A stretch of DNA of 64,000 nucleotides from Dactylis glomerata (Eukaryota > Streptophyta > Magnoliopsida > Poales > Poaceae). Below are positions 34,301 to 43,822 of this stretch, piece by piece. The position numbers and the translations under genes were made by a program. The notes under the pieces were generated by a model that did not search any database, was not told the DNA's origin, and saw nothing but the letters and a program-made list of their open reading frames with translations. Every line of letters begins with the position of its first letter. The first letter of the stretch is position 1. The DNA lies in NCBI GenBank assembly GCA_007115705.1, contig QXEO01000236.1, forward strand, positions 1,172,642 through 1,236,641, written 5' to 3'.

Positions 34301-36818
34301 CATGACCACAAGACCTGTTACAGGATGGAGGATGGTGAATGACTTCAGAAAATTGAACAAAGCTACAAGAAAAGATCACTTCCCTCTGCCATTCATGGAC
34401 CAGATGCTAGAGAGACTTGCTGGCCAGAGGTACTACTGCTACCTTGATGGTTACTCTGGATTTCTGCAGATTCCAATCCACCCTTCTGACCAAGACAAGA
34501 CCACATTCACCTGCCCTTATGGAACCTTTGCTTACAAAAGGCTACCATTTGGCCTTTGCAACGCTCCAGGCACCTTTCAGAGATGCATGATGTCCATATT
34601 TTCTGATTACATTGAGAAGATTATGGAAGTCTTCATGGATGATTTCACTGTGTATGGAAAAGACTTCGAAGCCTGCTTGAAGAACCTCACCTTAGTCCTT
34701 CACAGATGCTCTGAGCAAAATTTGATCCTGAACTGGGAAAAATGTCACTTCCTTGTCACTGAAGGCATTGTGTTGGGCCACCTTGTGTCTGCTAGAGGAA
34801 TTGAGGTGGACAAGGCAAAGGTAGATGTGATTGCCAAGCTACCCCCTCCTGAAAATGTGAAGGGAATTCAAAGCTTCCTGGGCCATGCTGGCTTTTACAG
34901 GAGGTTTATCAAGAACTTCTCCTATCTTGCCAAACCACTCACCAATCTCCTGAATCATGAAGTGAAGTTTGTGTTTGATGACACTTGTTTGCAAGCATTC
35001 AACCAATTGAAAGATGCTCTCATCACAGCCCCTGTTGTTCAACCTCCTGACTGGACACTGCCATTTGAACTTATGTGTGATGCAAGTGACTTTGCTGTTG
35101 GAGCAGTCCTTGGCCAGAGGAAAGACAAAGCTGTACATGTTATACATTATGCAAGCAAGACTTTGGATGATGCTCAGATCAATTACACCACCACAGAGAA
35201 GGAGCTGCTTGCTGTTGTGTTCTCATTTGATAAGTTTAGACCATACCTGGTTGGACACAAGTGCATTGTCTACACAGACCATGCAACAATCAGATATTTA
35301 GTGAGCAAAAAGGATGCTAAACCAAGGCTCATCAGATGGATCCTTCTGCTCCAAGAATTTGACATAGAAATTAGAGACAAGAAAGGGTCAGAGAACTCAG
35401 TTGCTGATCACTTGTCCAGAATCAACATTGATGAAAACAGAGAGATTCAAGACTTGATGCCAGGAGAACAGCTCATGGCAGTCAGTGCCACTTCACCTTG
35501 GTATGCTGACTTTGTGAACTTCCTAGCTTGTGATATTGTGCCAGCAGATCTCTCCTACCAGCAAAAGAAAAAATTCCTCCATGATGTCAAGAGTTACTAT
35601 TGGGATGAACCTTTTCTGTACAAACATTGTGCTGATGGCATTGTGAGAAGGTGTGTTCCCTCTGATGAAAAAAGTGATGTGATGTTCCAATGCCATTCAG
35701 GATTGTATGGAGGACATGCTGGAGTGTTCAAGACTCAAGCCAAGATTTTGCAAGCTGGTTTCTTTTGGCCAAGTATGTTCAGAGATGTTCATGAGTACAT
35801 AATGAAGTGTGATCCTTGTCAAAGAGCAGGAAAGATGTCAAAGAGAAATGAAATGCCCCAAACAGGAATCTTGGAAGTGGAATTGTTTGATGTTTGGGGA
35901 GTTGATTTTGTTGGACCCTTGCCATCTTCTCAAGGTTACAAGCATATTTTAGTTGCTGTCGACTATGTGTCAAAATGGGTTGAAGCCATTCCCACTGTTA
36001 ATGCTGACGCCAAGGCAGTTTGTAGAATGTTCAAGACTGTCATTTTCCCAAGATTTGGAGTGCCAAGAGTTGTAATCAGTGATGGTGGTGCTCACTTCAA
36101 TAATGACCAGTTTGAGAAGCTTCTGACCAAGTATGGAGTGAAGAATCACAGAGTGACAACTCCTTATCATCCGCAGGCCAATGGCCAAGTGGAGTTGTCA
36201 AACAGGGAAATCAAGCAAATTTTGGAGAAAGTTGTGTCCAAGACCAGAGGAGATTGGTCAATGAAATTGCCCGACACTTTGTGGGCTTACAGGACAGCAT
36301 ACAAGACACCCATTGGCATGTCACCTTTCAGAATTGTCTATGGCAAGGCTTGCCATCTGCCAGTCGAATTGGAGCACAGAGCGCATTGGGCAATCAGGAA
36401 GCTGAACTTGGACATTAGCAAAGCAGGAAACATGAGGAAACTGCAGTTGTGTGAGCTTGAAGAGCTCAGGAATGATTCCTATGAAAGTGCAAAGATTTAC
36501 AAGGAGAAGACCAAGAAATGGCATGACTCCCACATTCTGAGAAGGGAATTCAAGGAAGGGCAGTCAGTGCTGGTGTATGATTCCAAGTTACACTTATTCT
36601 CTGGAAAGTTCAAGTCCAGATGGTTTGGCCCTTGTGTTATCAAGAAAGATCTAGGCCATGGTGCCTTTGAGGTTTATAGCTCAGCTGAGGGAACATTCAA
36701 AGTAAATGGCCAGAGGTTGAAGCACTACAGGATTGGAGATTTGATTGAAAACCAAGTTGAAGAAGATGATGAACCAGAGGATGGCTCCAATGCATCCTCT
36801 ACTCATGCAAACCAGTGA
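31326..36818 (+). CDS. Athila Gypsy gag-pol polyprotein, intact
   Basis: The first ATG of the frame is at 31326 (the frame is open from 31311), giving about 1,830 residues. Domains in order, residues counted from 31311: retrotransposon gag about 85-250; zinc knuckle CAICGKEGHSLMEC near 320; Gln-rich linker 350-450; aspartic protease with LCDLGSSVSVLP near 680; reverse transcriptase with YLDGYSGFLQIP near 1043 and FMDDF (in place of YxDD) near 1108; RNase H from CDASDFAVGAVLG near 1255; integrase HHCC (HSGLYGGHAG...CDPC) near 1460-1503; and the DDE core with WGVDFVGP near 1529, SDGGAHF near 1590 and NGQVELSNRE near 1624. No chromodomain is seen, as usual for Athila. No stop or frameshift. Confidence 0.93.
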   Translation: MQSSEDSPLAPFDPEPERTLFARKRAASEVSAEDLETSASDLESSSSDFSMGDKKLRDLWIPKDQISNADVIMPAIQANNWEIKPALINMVQHNPFKGSALESPHEHIRNFLEYCNTLKHNGVPPEAIRMQLFPFSLSGLAKVWFHSLPIHCRDTWEHVLQAFFERYFPPTKAAECRDKITRFVQYEGESLYDTWQRYQGLIRMCPNHGQEQWLILQTFYKGLTEQTRSFVDSAAGGGIMNKTLDEATELIESMASHNFSWTNERAVHPNNQLQIQSSGQNALEAKLESLTTQLAQLMTERNSQALVPVNQVTSACAICGKEGHSLMECTLSALPEAMISEVNYAQNQGPYSQSYNPSWRNHPNLSYKSNNQQSYPAPGQQHYAQASQQSYHQPGQQNFRPQGQVQHPQQQHHPVHQQTTSSSSSSQSELGEMMKLQKEMFSGMQETMKMQSELFYKTMQQLTAGIQTNNIGKQAEGKLPAQTEKNPKQCGALSTTEVIDAVTTRSGVNTEPLLKTPPNVTYVAPQRRPTVQQQSPPEIVLPRQEKSTGQPAQTENPAKAQISATEPTEKPLLMKVPFPERLDKTKEEKQYSKFLETMKEVQITIPILDAVLHIPLYAKFFKDLIIRKRTLDSPELVALTEDCSAVILNHMPKKLQDPGSFSIPYVVGRKTFTALCDLGSSVSVLPSAASQIQQLGTLKPTPMTLQLADRTLRKPIGVLEDVPVQVGNFAYPVDFVVLEMEDNAESMILGRPFLATAGAIIDVKGGTLKLQFGSEQAEFSMKHATHLPNVPEHCHSIDIVERNVLETLPEPEQEEPEAQVFVTAETTNVQQLCEVKICEIVPVSSARQPAHPAHHSVVELKELPSHLKYSFLEKEKLHPVIISSALSSEQEESLLSILKLYKNVIGYSIDDIIGISEKVCSHRIHLEEGSKPTREGQRRLNPAMQDVVKKEVLKLLKAGMIYPISDSEWVSPIHIVPKKGGYTVVENEEGRLMTTRPVTGWRMVNDFRKLNKATRKDHFPLPFMDQMLERLAGQRYYCYLDGYSGFLQIPIHPSDQDKTTFTCPYGTFAYKRLPFGLCNAPGTFQRCMMSIFSDYIEKIMEVFMDDFTVYGKDFEACLKNLTLVLHRCSEQNLILNWEKCHFLVTEGIVLGHLVSARGIEVDKAKVDVIAKLPPPENVKGIQSFLGHAGFYRRFIKNFSYLAKPLTNLLNHEVKFVFDDTCLQAFNQLKDALITAPVVQPPDWTLPFELMCDASDFAVGAVLGQRKDKAVHVIHYASKTLDDAQINYTTTEKELLAVVFSFDKFRPYLVGHKCIVYTDHATIRYLVSKKDAKPRLIRWILLLQEFDIEIRDKKGSENSVADHLSRINIDENREIQDLMPGEQLMAVSATSPWYADFVNFLACDIVPADLSYQQKKKFLHDVKSYYWDEPFLYKHCADGIVRRCVPSDEKSDVMFQCHSGLYGGHAGVFKTQAKILQAGFFWPSMFRDVHEYIMKCDPCQRAGKMSKRNEMPQTGILEVELFDVWGVDFVGPLPSSQGYKHILVAVDYVSKWVEAIPTVNADAKAVCRMFKTVIFPRFGVPRVVISDGGAHFNNDQFEKLLTKYGVKNHRVTTPYHPQANGQVELSNREIKQILEKVVSKTRGDWSMKLPDTLWAYRTAYKTPIGMSPFRIVYGKACHLPVELEHRAHWAIRKLNLDISKAGNMRKLQLCELEELRNDSYESAKIYKEKTKKWHDSHILRREFKEGQSVLVYDSKLHLFSGKFKSRWFGPCVIKKDLGHGAFEVYSSAEGTFKVNGQRLKHYRIGDLIENQVEEDDEPEDGSNASSTHANQ

Positions 36819-37357
36819 TGATGAAGCTATAGTCAAGCTAGTGACTGTAAACAAGCTCTCTTCCAGGAGGAAACCTGGTATCCCTTGTATCATATATTTC
36901 CCTTTCACCTTTTTATGTTTTTGCCTTGTGTGTTTGTTTCTTTTTGTTGTTTCAGTGAGAACTTGGATATGGAGAAAGATTGCTGTTGATTGTCAAGGCA
37001 GAGAAGCAGGAAAACCACCAGGTGAACACTTTCCATTTCCACACATTTGTTAAAATCTGAATCAGAATATACTATACTGTTGGTTGATCTTGTGTGAAAG
37101 TACTTTGTTAAGGAATGAATCAATTTCGCTTGCTTGGACCTGAAAATATCACTTTGCATGCTATGAAGAACTTTGCTTTGAATCTGCTTATAACTCTTGC
37201 AAATGCTTTGTTCAGAGCCTAGTTCCACTTTAGAACTTTTGTATGGCTTTACTCAAAGAACCTGTGAAACATCAGTATATTTGTTAATTGCCCTAAGAAT
37301 GAAGTTCATGATCCATTTTTTAGCCCCTAACCAATTGCATCTGTTGCATTTTTTGCA

Positions 37358-37664
37358 TTAGCAAACATGATCTCTGGATTGTGATTTGTGAAGCACTAAC
37401 ATACTAACATACTAACATATTAACAGAAAGGAAAAAGTTTAGCATTAGCAACCATGATCTCTGGATTGTGGTGTGTGAAGCACTAACCTGAAAATGCTAA
37501 GTAAAACTTGTTGTAAATACCCAAAGCACTAGCACCTATGATCCTGGGATTGTAGTGTGTGAAGCACTAACTAAGTTGACCCATCAAGCTAAGTTACTAA
37601 CTGACTAACTTGTCTATGCATTAGCCTATTATGTTCCTGGGAACTGTAATAGGTGAAGCACTAA
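37358..37664 (+). repeat. Four spaced 43-bp repeats in the Athila 3' untranslated region
   Basis: Diverged copies near 37358, 37445, 37529 and 37621 share GATCTCTGGATTGTG and GTGAAGCACTAAC. The rest of 36819-37907 is noncoding. Confidence 0.7.
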
Positions 37665-37907
37665 TTTTGCATTACATATTGGGCTATGTACTGGATCTTG
37701 AGTTTTCAATTTCAGAGTTAATTACTTTATACTCATGTGTCCATGTTGTTTGATCTAGACATACCCAAATTCTCTTGTGAAACTTGTTTTTGAATCGGCA
37801 ATTGCAAGATTTATCTGCATTGAGTCAGTAATGTCCCTCATCATGCTCTGTTACATTTTGTTTGGTACAATGCACCATTCTTTACTTGAGGACAAGCAAA
37901 GGTTTTG

Positions 37908-37919
37908 GTCTGGGGGTTT
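37908..37919 (+). other. Polypurine tract region of the Athila element
   Basis: GGTCTGGGGGTTT directly before the 3' LTR start TGATCACTC. The G run is the likely priming core. Confidence 0.55.
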
Positions 37920-39173
37920 TGATCACTCTAAGATTTACACATATATCTGAACCTTGCAACCATAAAACTTGTCTGTTTTACCTCATTTCTACCAGTGTTG
38001 CACCAACATTTTACATCATTTGATCCTTTGTCACAGATCAGTGCGCCAAGGCACTTAATTCTACAAGTCAGAGCAATTCAAACATCAGCTCAAGCCACCA
38101 GGAAAGGAAGAGTACATCTTGAGGAGCAAGAAAGAAGCCAATGGCAGGAGCAGGCTGCCACGGCACAAAGGGACAAGAAAAACGGAAAAGCAAGCTAGCA
38201 GCTGCCGCCACCTTTTTCCCTCTACCCCTCTACGCTGCAGCATACACTCCATCCATCTCTCACCCCATCCATCCATCTCGCCTCACAACCAATCCATCCA
38301 CCACTCCACCAAAATCTTCCTCCTCCATAGTCCAACACACCGAAAACCTTCACTTTTTCCACCCACTTTTCCCTCTTCTCCTCTTCTGCAACAAGATCAG
38401 ATCAACGGCGCAAGCAAGAACACCATGAACACCACCAAGAACACCTCCAAGAACGTCAAGATGGACAAGGCTCGAAGGAGCTGAAGGCCAAGCTCTTCCT
38501 CATCCCTCTTCATCCTCTGCCACGACAGCAACATCTCTGCCTTCTTCTACTTTCTCTGCCACGGCAAGCCTTCGGTGACCAACAACAACCTCTCTTTTCT
38601 CCCCCATGCTCTGTGATCTGATTTGTGTTGATCTTGCACTGTAAAACAGTTTGAACCTTGTCCTGGATCTTTGCTATGGTTTGAGTGACACACTCCATTG
38701 TAAACTCCAAGATTACTGTGATTTCTGTGTTGCATCTGCTTGATCTGTTAGGTGCAAGACTAGCCTCTGCATCTAGTCCCAAAAATGCATCCCTGCCTCA
38801 CTTGCTCGTTTGTCCTTTGTTTCCTTGCCTGACAAACAAGAAACATTGGATTTGTTATGTTAAAACTTCCCTGCCTCACTTGCTCGTTTGTCCTTTGTTT
38901 CCTTGCCTGACAAACAAGAAACATTGGATTTGTTATGTTAAAACTTCCCTGCCTCACTTGCTCGTTTGTCCTTTGTTTCCTTGCCTGACAAACAAGAAAC
39001 ATTGGATTTGTTATGTTAAAAACTTCCAACCTAAAACCTCCTTTTATTTTCCTGTTTACAACACCAAAAACCCCACTTTTCTGCTTAGCTTCTGGAAATT
39101 AGGAAATAGTCTCATTTGTGTTGATCCCTGTGGAGACGACTAGAAAAACCCCCCTATAATCTCAGCTAGATCA
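37920..39173 (+). repeat. 3' LTR of the Athila element
   Basis: Same length as the 5' LTR (1,254 bp), with three visible differences: C/T in CCAAYGGCAGG, T/C in CACTYCATCC-type text, and T/C in TGCCAYGGCAAG. Followed by the GCATA target duplication. Confidence 0.95.
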
Positions 39174-39178
39174 GCATA

Positions 39179-39249
39179 CTACACATAGCCAGCTAAATAT
39201 AATTGTTGATCTCATATATAACTTTTTCATATCTTGGGGAAAAAGATAA
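39179..39249 (+). other. Viral leader after the Athila insertion
   Basis: About 70 bp of viral noncoding sequence leading to the first ORF. The frame of that ORF opens after a TAA at 39247-39249. No ATG is present in this stretch in that frame. Confidence 0.7.
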
Positions 39250-39552
39250 GATATATTAGATCAGAAGTTTGAAAGTTTATTGAAAGAACACAATAAGCTT
39301 GCAGAAAAATATTCAGGTTTGAATAATAAAATTGATATAGCCTTGCATAAGCTAGAAGAAGCAAAGGCAAGACAGAATACAGTTTGCAGAAATAACGATT
39401 ACATTAAAGAAGAAGTACAATCCATTGGAAAAAATATAGAGCATAGTTTAAATAAGAAGAAAGACTTGTTGTCAGGGTCCACAACAAGGCAAGATCATAT
39501 TCTAGAAATTAAAGAATTGGTGCAAGAGGTAAAAACTCTGATCCTCTCATAA
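39250..39552 (+). CDS. Viral ORF1, small coiled-coil-like protein without an ATG start
   Basis: The open frame is about 100 codons and has no in-frame ATG. ATA (39253) or TTG (39280) would be the nearest non-AUG starts. Rice tungro bacilliform virus ORF1 is known to start at a non-AUG codon, so this may be natural rather than damage. The product is Lys/Glu-rich with heptad-like spacing (NNKIDIALHKLEEAKARQ, IKELVQEVKTLIL), which suggests a coiled coil. Its stop lies 5 nt before the ORF2 start. Function unknown. Confidence 0.55.
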   Translation, partial: DILDQKFESLLKEHNKLAEKYSGLNNKIDIALHKLEEAKARQNTVCRNNDYIKEEVQSIGKNIEHSLNKKKDLLSGSTTRQDHILEIKELVQEVKTLILS

Positions 39553-39557
39553 TTTGC

Positions 39558-39842
39558 ATGTCCAAATATAACAAAGCATTAAGCGAAGTAGCCAAATATT
39601 TAACACCTCCTATTGGTTTCTCCAATTACGACTCACCAAAAGAAGACTCTAAAATTTTAATAAAGCAAAATAATACAATCATCCAGTTATTAATCCAAGT
39701 CTTAGAGAAATTAAATAGAGAACAAGGTAACAAAGAAATTGTGTTAGCATCATCTGGTGTCGTAATATCATCGAAGAATATCAACTCAGAAAAATGGACA
39801 TATCTAAAAGCCTCAATAGAAGAGACAAAGGTCTCCAAGTAG
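39558..39842 (+). CDS. Viral ORF2, small protein resembling badnavirus ORF1 products
   Basis: 94 codons from an ATG 5 nt after ORF1. The pattern Y-x2-AL-x-E ... PPIGF ... KQNNTIIQLLIQVLEKL fits the short protein family found at the 5' end of badnavirus and tungrovirus genomes (DUF1319 type), some of which are virion-associated. It overlaps the next ORF by 49 nt, typical of polycistronic caulimovirid RNA. The frame is intact. A database profile search would settle the family. Confidence 0.55.
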   Translation: MSKYNKALSEVAKYLTPPIGFSNYDSPKEDSKILIKQNNTIIQLLIQVLEKLNREQGNKEIVLASSGVVISSKNINSEKWTYLKASIEETKVSK

Positions 39843-40684
39843 TAAGGCAAGATTCGAGACCCCTAACAATGATGAATAGAATTTCATGCAGCAGAAATGA
39901 TGACATTGATAATTTAGAAGAAGTTATAGACCTAGATAGAGATCTAGAAAGATATCAAAAAGATACATTAAGGAAAATAAGACCACAACAAGTTTATCAT
40001 ATGGGCATATTTGAAAGTAGAAGCAGTCTATATAGAATTTCTAGAGAAATTGAGTTAAGTGTGTTAACTCATCCTGTAGACCTAAGAATTGTGAGTAAGA
40101 ATATTGAAAATGAACTTAAATATAGTGGTTATAAATACATTCATCAAGGTATGTATATCATAGGAGTTAAAGGCATGACAAGAAAGAAATTAGGAGCGAA
40201 GGTTCTAATAACATTACTAGATAAAAGATGGGGATCAGTAGATAAAGCTTCATTAGGCTTTATGGAAGGTGATATGATTGAAAATAGGCTAATAACCTAC
40301 ATAGCCCCAGATTTAATGATGCCCGTAAAAGAATTTATAGATAAAATGAGTTTTGGATTCCGGACTAAAGGATATGAAGATTTTAGAGGAACAAACTTGT
40401 TAGTAAGCATAGAATTTATAGGAAGGCTCACTAACAAAAGCAGCTCTAGATACAGAGTAAATGTAAATGACGTAATTGAAAGCATGCAGTCAAAAGGTAT
40501 AAAGTTTATGAGTCCTCTTAAAATTAGTTCTGAAGAAAGAGTAGGAGAAGAGTGGAATATTGGAGAATTAATAGAAAAGAAAGAACTAAAACTACCTGAA
40601 ACCTACATTAGCTATCAAAATTGTGAAGGAAGTAATAGCATTAGGTTCACAAATTATAAAGCCGCATCCTTAGATGACACATAA
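39794..40684 (+). CDS. Viral movement protein (30K superfamily)
   Basis: 296 codons, ATG within the end of ORF2. The core from about residue 90 to 215 (IHQGMYIIGVKGMTRKKLG, LGFMEGDMIENRLITYIA, GYEDFRGTNLLVSIEF) matches the layout of caulimovirid 30K movement proteins, which line or widen plasmodesmata for cell-to-cell spread. In badnaviruses and tungroviruses this domain is the N-terminus of the large polyprotein; here it is a separate ORF. Six bases separate its stop from the next ATG. No internal break. Confidence 0.8.
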   Translation: MDISKSLNRRDKGLQVVRQDSRPLTMMNRISCSRNDDIDNLEEVIDLDRDLERYQKDTLRKIRPQQVYHMGIFESRSSLYRISREIELSVLTHPVDLRIVSKNIENELKYSGYKYIHQGMYIIGVKGMTRKKLGAKVLITLLDKRWGSVDKASLGFMEGDMIENRLITYIAPDLMMPVKEFIDKMSFGFRTKGYEDFRGTNLLVSIEFIGRLTNKSSSRYRVNVNDVIESMQSKGIKFMSPLKISSEERVGEEWNIGELIEKKELKLPETYISYQNCEGSNSIRFTNYKAASLDDT

Positions 40685-40690
40685 TTTCTA

Positions 40691-43600
40691 ATGTCAGAAT
40701 CTGAATTTAGTGATAATAGGTGCAAAGGTGCGACAGAATGCATGGAAAGGGCAAATCTAGACAATGAAATAACTCACTGGGAAGGAAAATTAAAACATAT
40801 AGAATGGGAATATAATAATTCTATGATAAAAGATTGGCCTAAGATCCGAGAAAAAGAATTATTTTTCATTAGAGAAATTTCAAGACTTAAAAAATTAAGA
40901 AGTGACAAAAATAATACTGCTAGCAGTTCAGTTATGATAAAAAATATGGTTGAGCCCAAAGACAAAGGTAAAAATGTTAATATCAACCAAAGTCATAAGG
41001 ATAGAGTTATAGATGAAGATGAGCAATGGGACATAAACAATAAATTGCTATTAGAAAGTTATGAAGAAGAAGAAAAAATAGTAAACGAAATACTAGAAGA
41101 AGATATAGACTACGATGAGTCTGAAGCATATGATGATTTTATAAACTCCCGAGATGAGGTAGGGTTACATAATTTAGAAAATGCAATGGAAGCCATGGAA
41201 GTTGAAAATAGTAAGAGAAAAAGAACTGCATATTGTGATAGTTCAGTAAAACAAGAAGGAGAAAGAGAGAGAGCAACCAGACCAGCTGGAAGATGGCCTC
41301 CAGAAAAAGAAGACTTTCAACCAACCTACATTCCAGGACAATACAAGCATATGGGTTCTAAAAGAAGAGATTTTGAAAGGCCAGTGCAATTTCAAAATTA
41401 TAGGAATGATGGTGCAATATTAAACTTAGCAGCTCATGATCCTGCAGATTGGCCAAATATAATTAGCATATGGAAAAGCCTAATAGTTCAAAAATATATA
41501 CAAAACCAACATAATATAGGAAATAAGGTAGAAGACATGCTAACATATCTTGAAACATTTTTAGGAGAATCCGTAAAAGTTTTATGGGAACAATGGGTAG
41601 AGACATATCCAAATAATTACGAAGAATTAAAAAGGGCTGGAAGTAACCCAAATAATTTTGCTAACATTATATCAAATATGATCACAGCAGAAGACCCAGA
41701 ATTAGGAAATACAGCATTACAAAACAAAAGATTGAGAGAAATAGAAAAATTAACTTTAACTAGTTGGAAAGGGATAAAAGAATTCTCTCAACGTTATTTA
41801 TATAATGCTACCACTGCTAAACAAGGTTACAATAAAGGTGTCGTCGAAAGATATTTTAACAAATTACCTGAGCCTTTAGGATCAACAATATTTGAAGAAT
41901 ATAAGAAAGAAACAGAAGGTTTCATCATGAATATATCCCAAGCCATAACCTTTGTATTTAAACATTTAAGAAAAGTTTGCACAAGTATACAAGCACAACG
42001 ATCTATGAAGAGATCAGATTACAATTTCTGCAATAATATTGTCCAAATTCCATTAACATATGGAGAAGATAGGCATAGGAATAAAAAATATTATAAACCT
42101 CAAAGGAGAGATAATAGAAATTTTAGGACAAAAAGAAGATATTTCTTAAGAAGGTCAGATAATAGAGCCCCTTTCTTACATAAGAGAAATGTAAGAAGAT
42201 ATAATCCCAGAAAAACATATGATAGTACATGCAGGTGTTTTATATGTAACTCACCTGATCATCTAAGCAAAACTTGTCCCAATAAAGATCAGAAAAGATA
42301 TTCTAGTAAATTAGAAGCGCAAGAAAGAGTACTAATCATAGATAGTGTCAATGAAAACATATTAGTATGTGATGATGAAATAAAAGATGATGAGTCAATA
42401 TATTCAATCATAGAAACAGATGAAGTAGAAAATGAGACAAGAGAAGAAGAATCAAGTGAAGATGAGATAGACTTAATAGAAGAACTAGCAGGATTAAAAA
42501 TTGAAATGATGAATCAAGTAGATTGTGAGCATGATTGGATTAGAGGTAAAGGAGACTATTATATAAAATGTGCCTTTTGCATATACTACCCAAGCCAAGA
42601 AAATAGGTCAACTTGTAGTATATGTTTAAGACAAGCATGTTCTTCTTGTTTGAAAGCTAAAAATCAAAGTTGGAGACTAGAAATAGAATATGAACCAGAA
42701 GATCGAGTACTATCAAGTAGAGTTAGAAATCTAGAAAATAGGATAAATAAACTAGAAGCAGAATTAGAAGAAATAAATTATAAGTTACAAAATAATAATA
42801 ATGGTGTTATATGTCAAGAAGATAATACAGCCAAAAATACTGAATTAAAAGATCAAATGGTAATTGTAAGAGAAAGTAAAGGAGATAGGCATATACAATT
42901 AAAAGATGCTATAACAAGCTTTGGGAATAAATATATAGTACGCCTACCATTTAAGGAAGTACTAGGAATACGGATTCCAGTTAAAATAATTTTAAAGCCA
43001 AACATTTCTTACAAAATATTAGCATTATTAGATACAGGTTGCACTAAGAACATAATTTATGACAAGTATTTTGCAAGATGCCCTGAAATAGTTAAAACAA
43101 TAGATGATAATAAAGCCGAAGTATCCACAGACATGTCAGGAATAAAGAAAATACATAATCAACTAGCATATAACATCGAATCATACATAAATGGAACCAA
43201 ATACATAATAGATGAAATTACAATCAGAGATTTATCTGTAATAAGTGATGATATGATATTAGGATTAAGGTTTTTACAACAATCCCTGCAAACCACTATT
43301 ATACATGAAGAAGGAGTTACATTCATCCCACACCAAGATAATGTTCCATACATATCTGAGGTACGAAAACAAAGAAAATCCTTGCAAAATGTAGAAATAT
43401 CTAAGCTGGAAGATGAGGGTAGCACTAGTATAGACCCTCTTGAAATCTGCAATGAAGAAGATCTTAGTGATAGTATAGAAGAATATCATATAGAAAATAC
43501 ATGCATCAAGTGCATAGGGTTACAATCTTTCTCACCCAATTGTTATAGAGATATAAAATCAAAAAATGATATAGACAAGATTGTGCGAAGGCTAGAAGAT

Positions 43601-43822
43601 ATACAAATCATTGGAGAAATACCAATGAAACATTGGGATAAGAATGCTATAGTATGCAGAATAAATATTATAAACCCTGATTACATAATTAAGTCAGGAC
43701 CTATAGAAGCTACTCCCAAAGATATAGAAGAATTCAAAATGCATATTGAAGAATTACTGAAATTAAGGGCAATAAGAGAAAGTAGAAGCCCTCATAGATC
43801 CGCAGCCTTTATAGTTAGAAAT
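40691..43822 (+). pseudogene. Viral polyprotein, 5' part: coat, zinc finger, second Cys motif, protease (split by copia)
   Basis: 1,044 codons from the ATG to the copia insertion. Residues about 1-230 are acidic with coiled-coil character. The coat region is about 240-500 and ends in a Lys/Arg-rich stretch. A CCHC zinc knuckle CFICNSPDHLSKTC lies near 515. A second Cys motif, C-x2-C-x11-C-x2-C-x4-C-x2-C, begins at CAFC near 627; this arrangement is a known mark of badnaviruses and tungroviruses. A coiled coil (NLENRINKLEAELEEI) lies near 680. The aspartic protease active site LLDTGCTKN is near 780. The frame is cut at 43822 at the target duplication GAAAT, where copia sequence gives a stop at once. 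The remaining domains are at 52514-53680, in the same frame. Confidence 0.85.

Larger units (their letters stand above)
29837..39173 (+). mobile_element. Complete Athila-type Gypsy retrotransposon, young, inserted in the virus
   Basis: Two 1,254-bp LTRs (TGATCACTC...CTAGATCA), a 5-bp target duplication GCATA on both sides (29832-29836, 39174-39178), a tRNA-Asp primer site, one intact gag-pol frame and a polypurine tract: all parts needed for autonomous movement. Total 9,337 bp. Athila elements often carry an env-like ORF after pol; here the 1.1 kb after pol has none. Only three LTR differences were found by eye, all transitions, so insertion is recent (on the order of 0.1 million years at 1.3e-8 changes per site per year). 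Confidence 0.95.
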
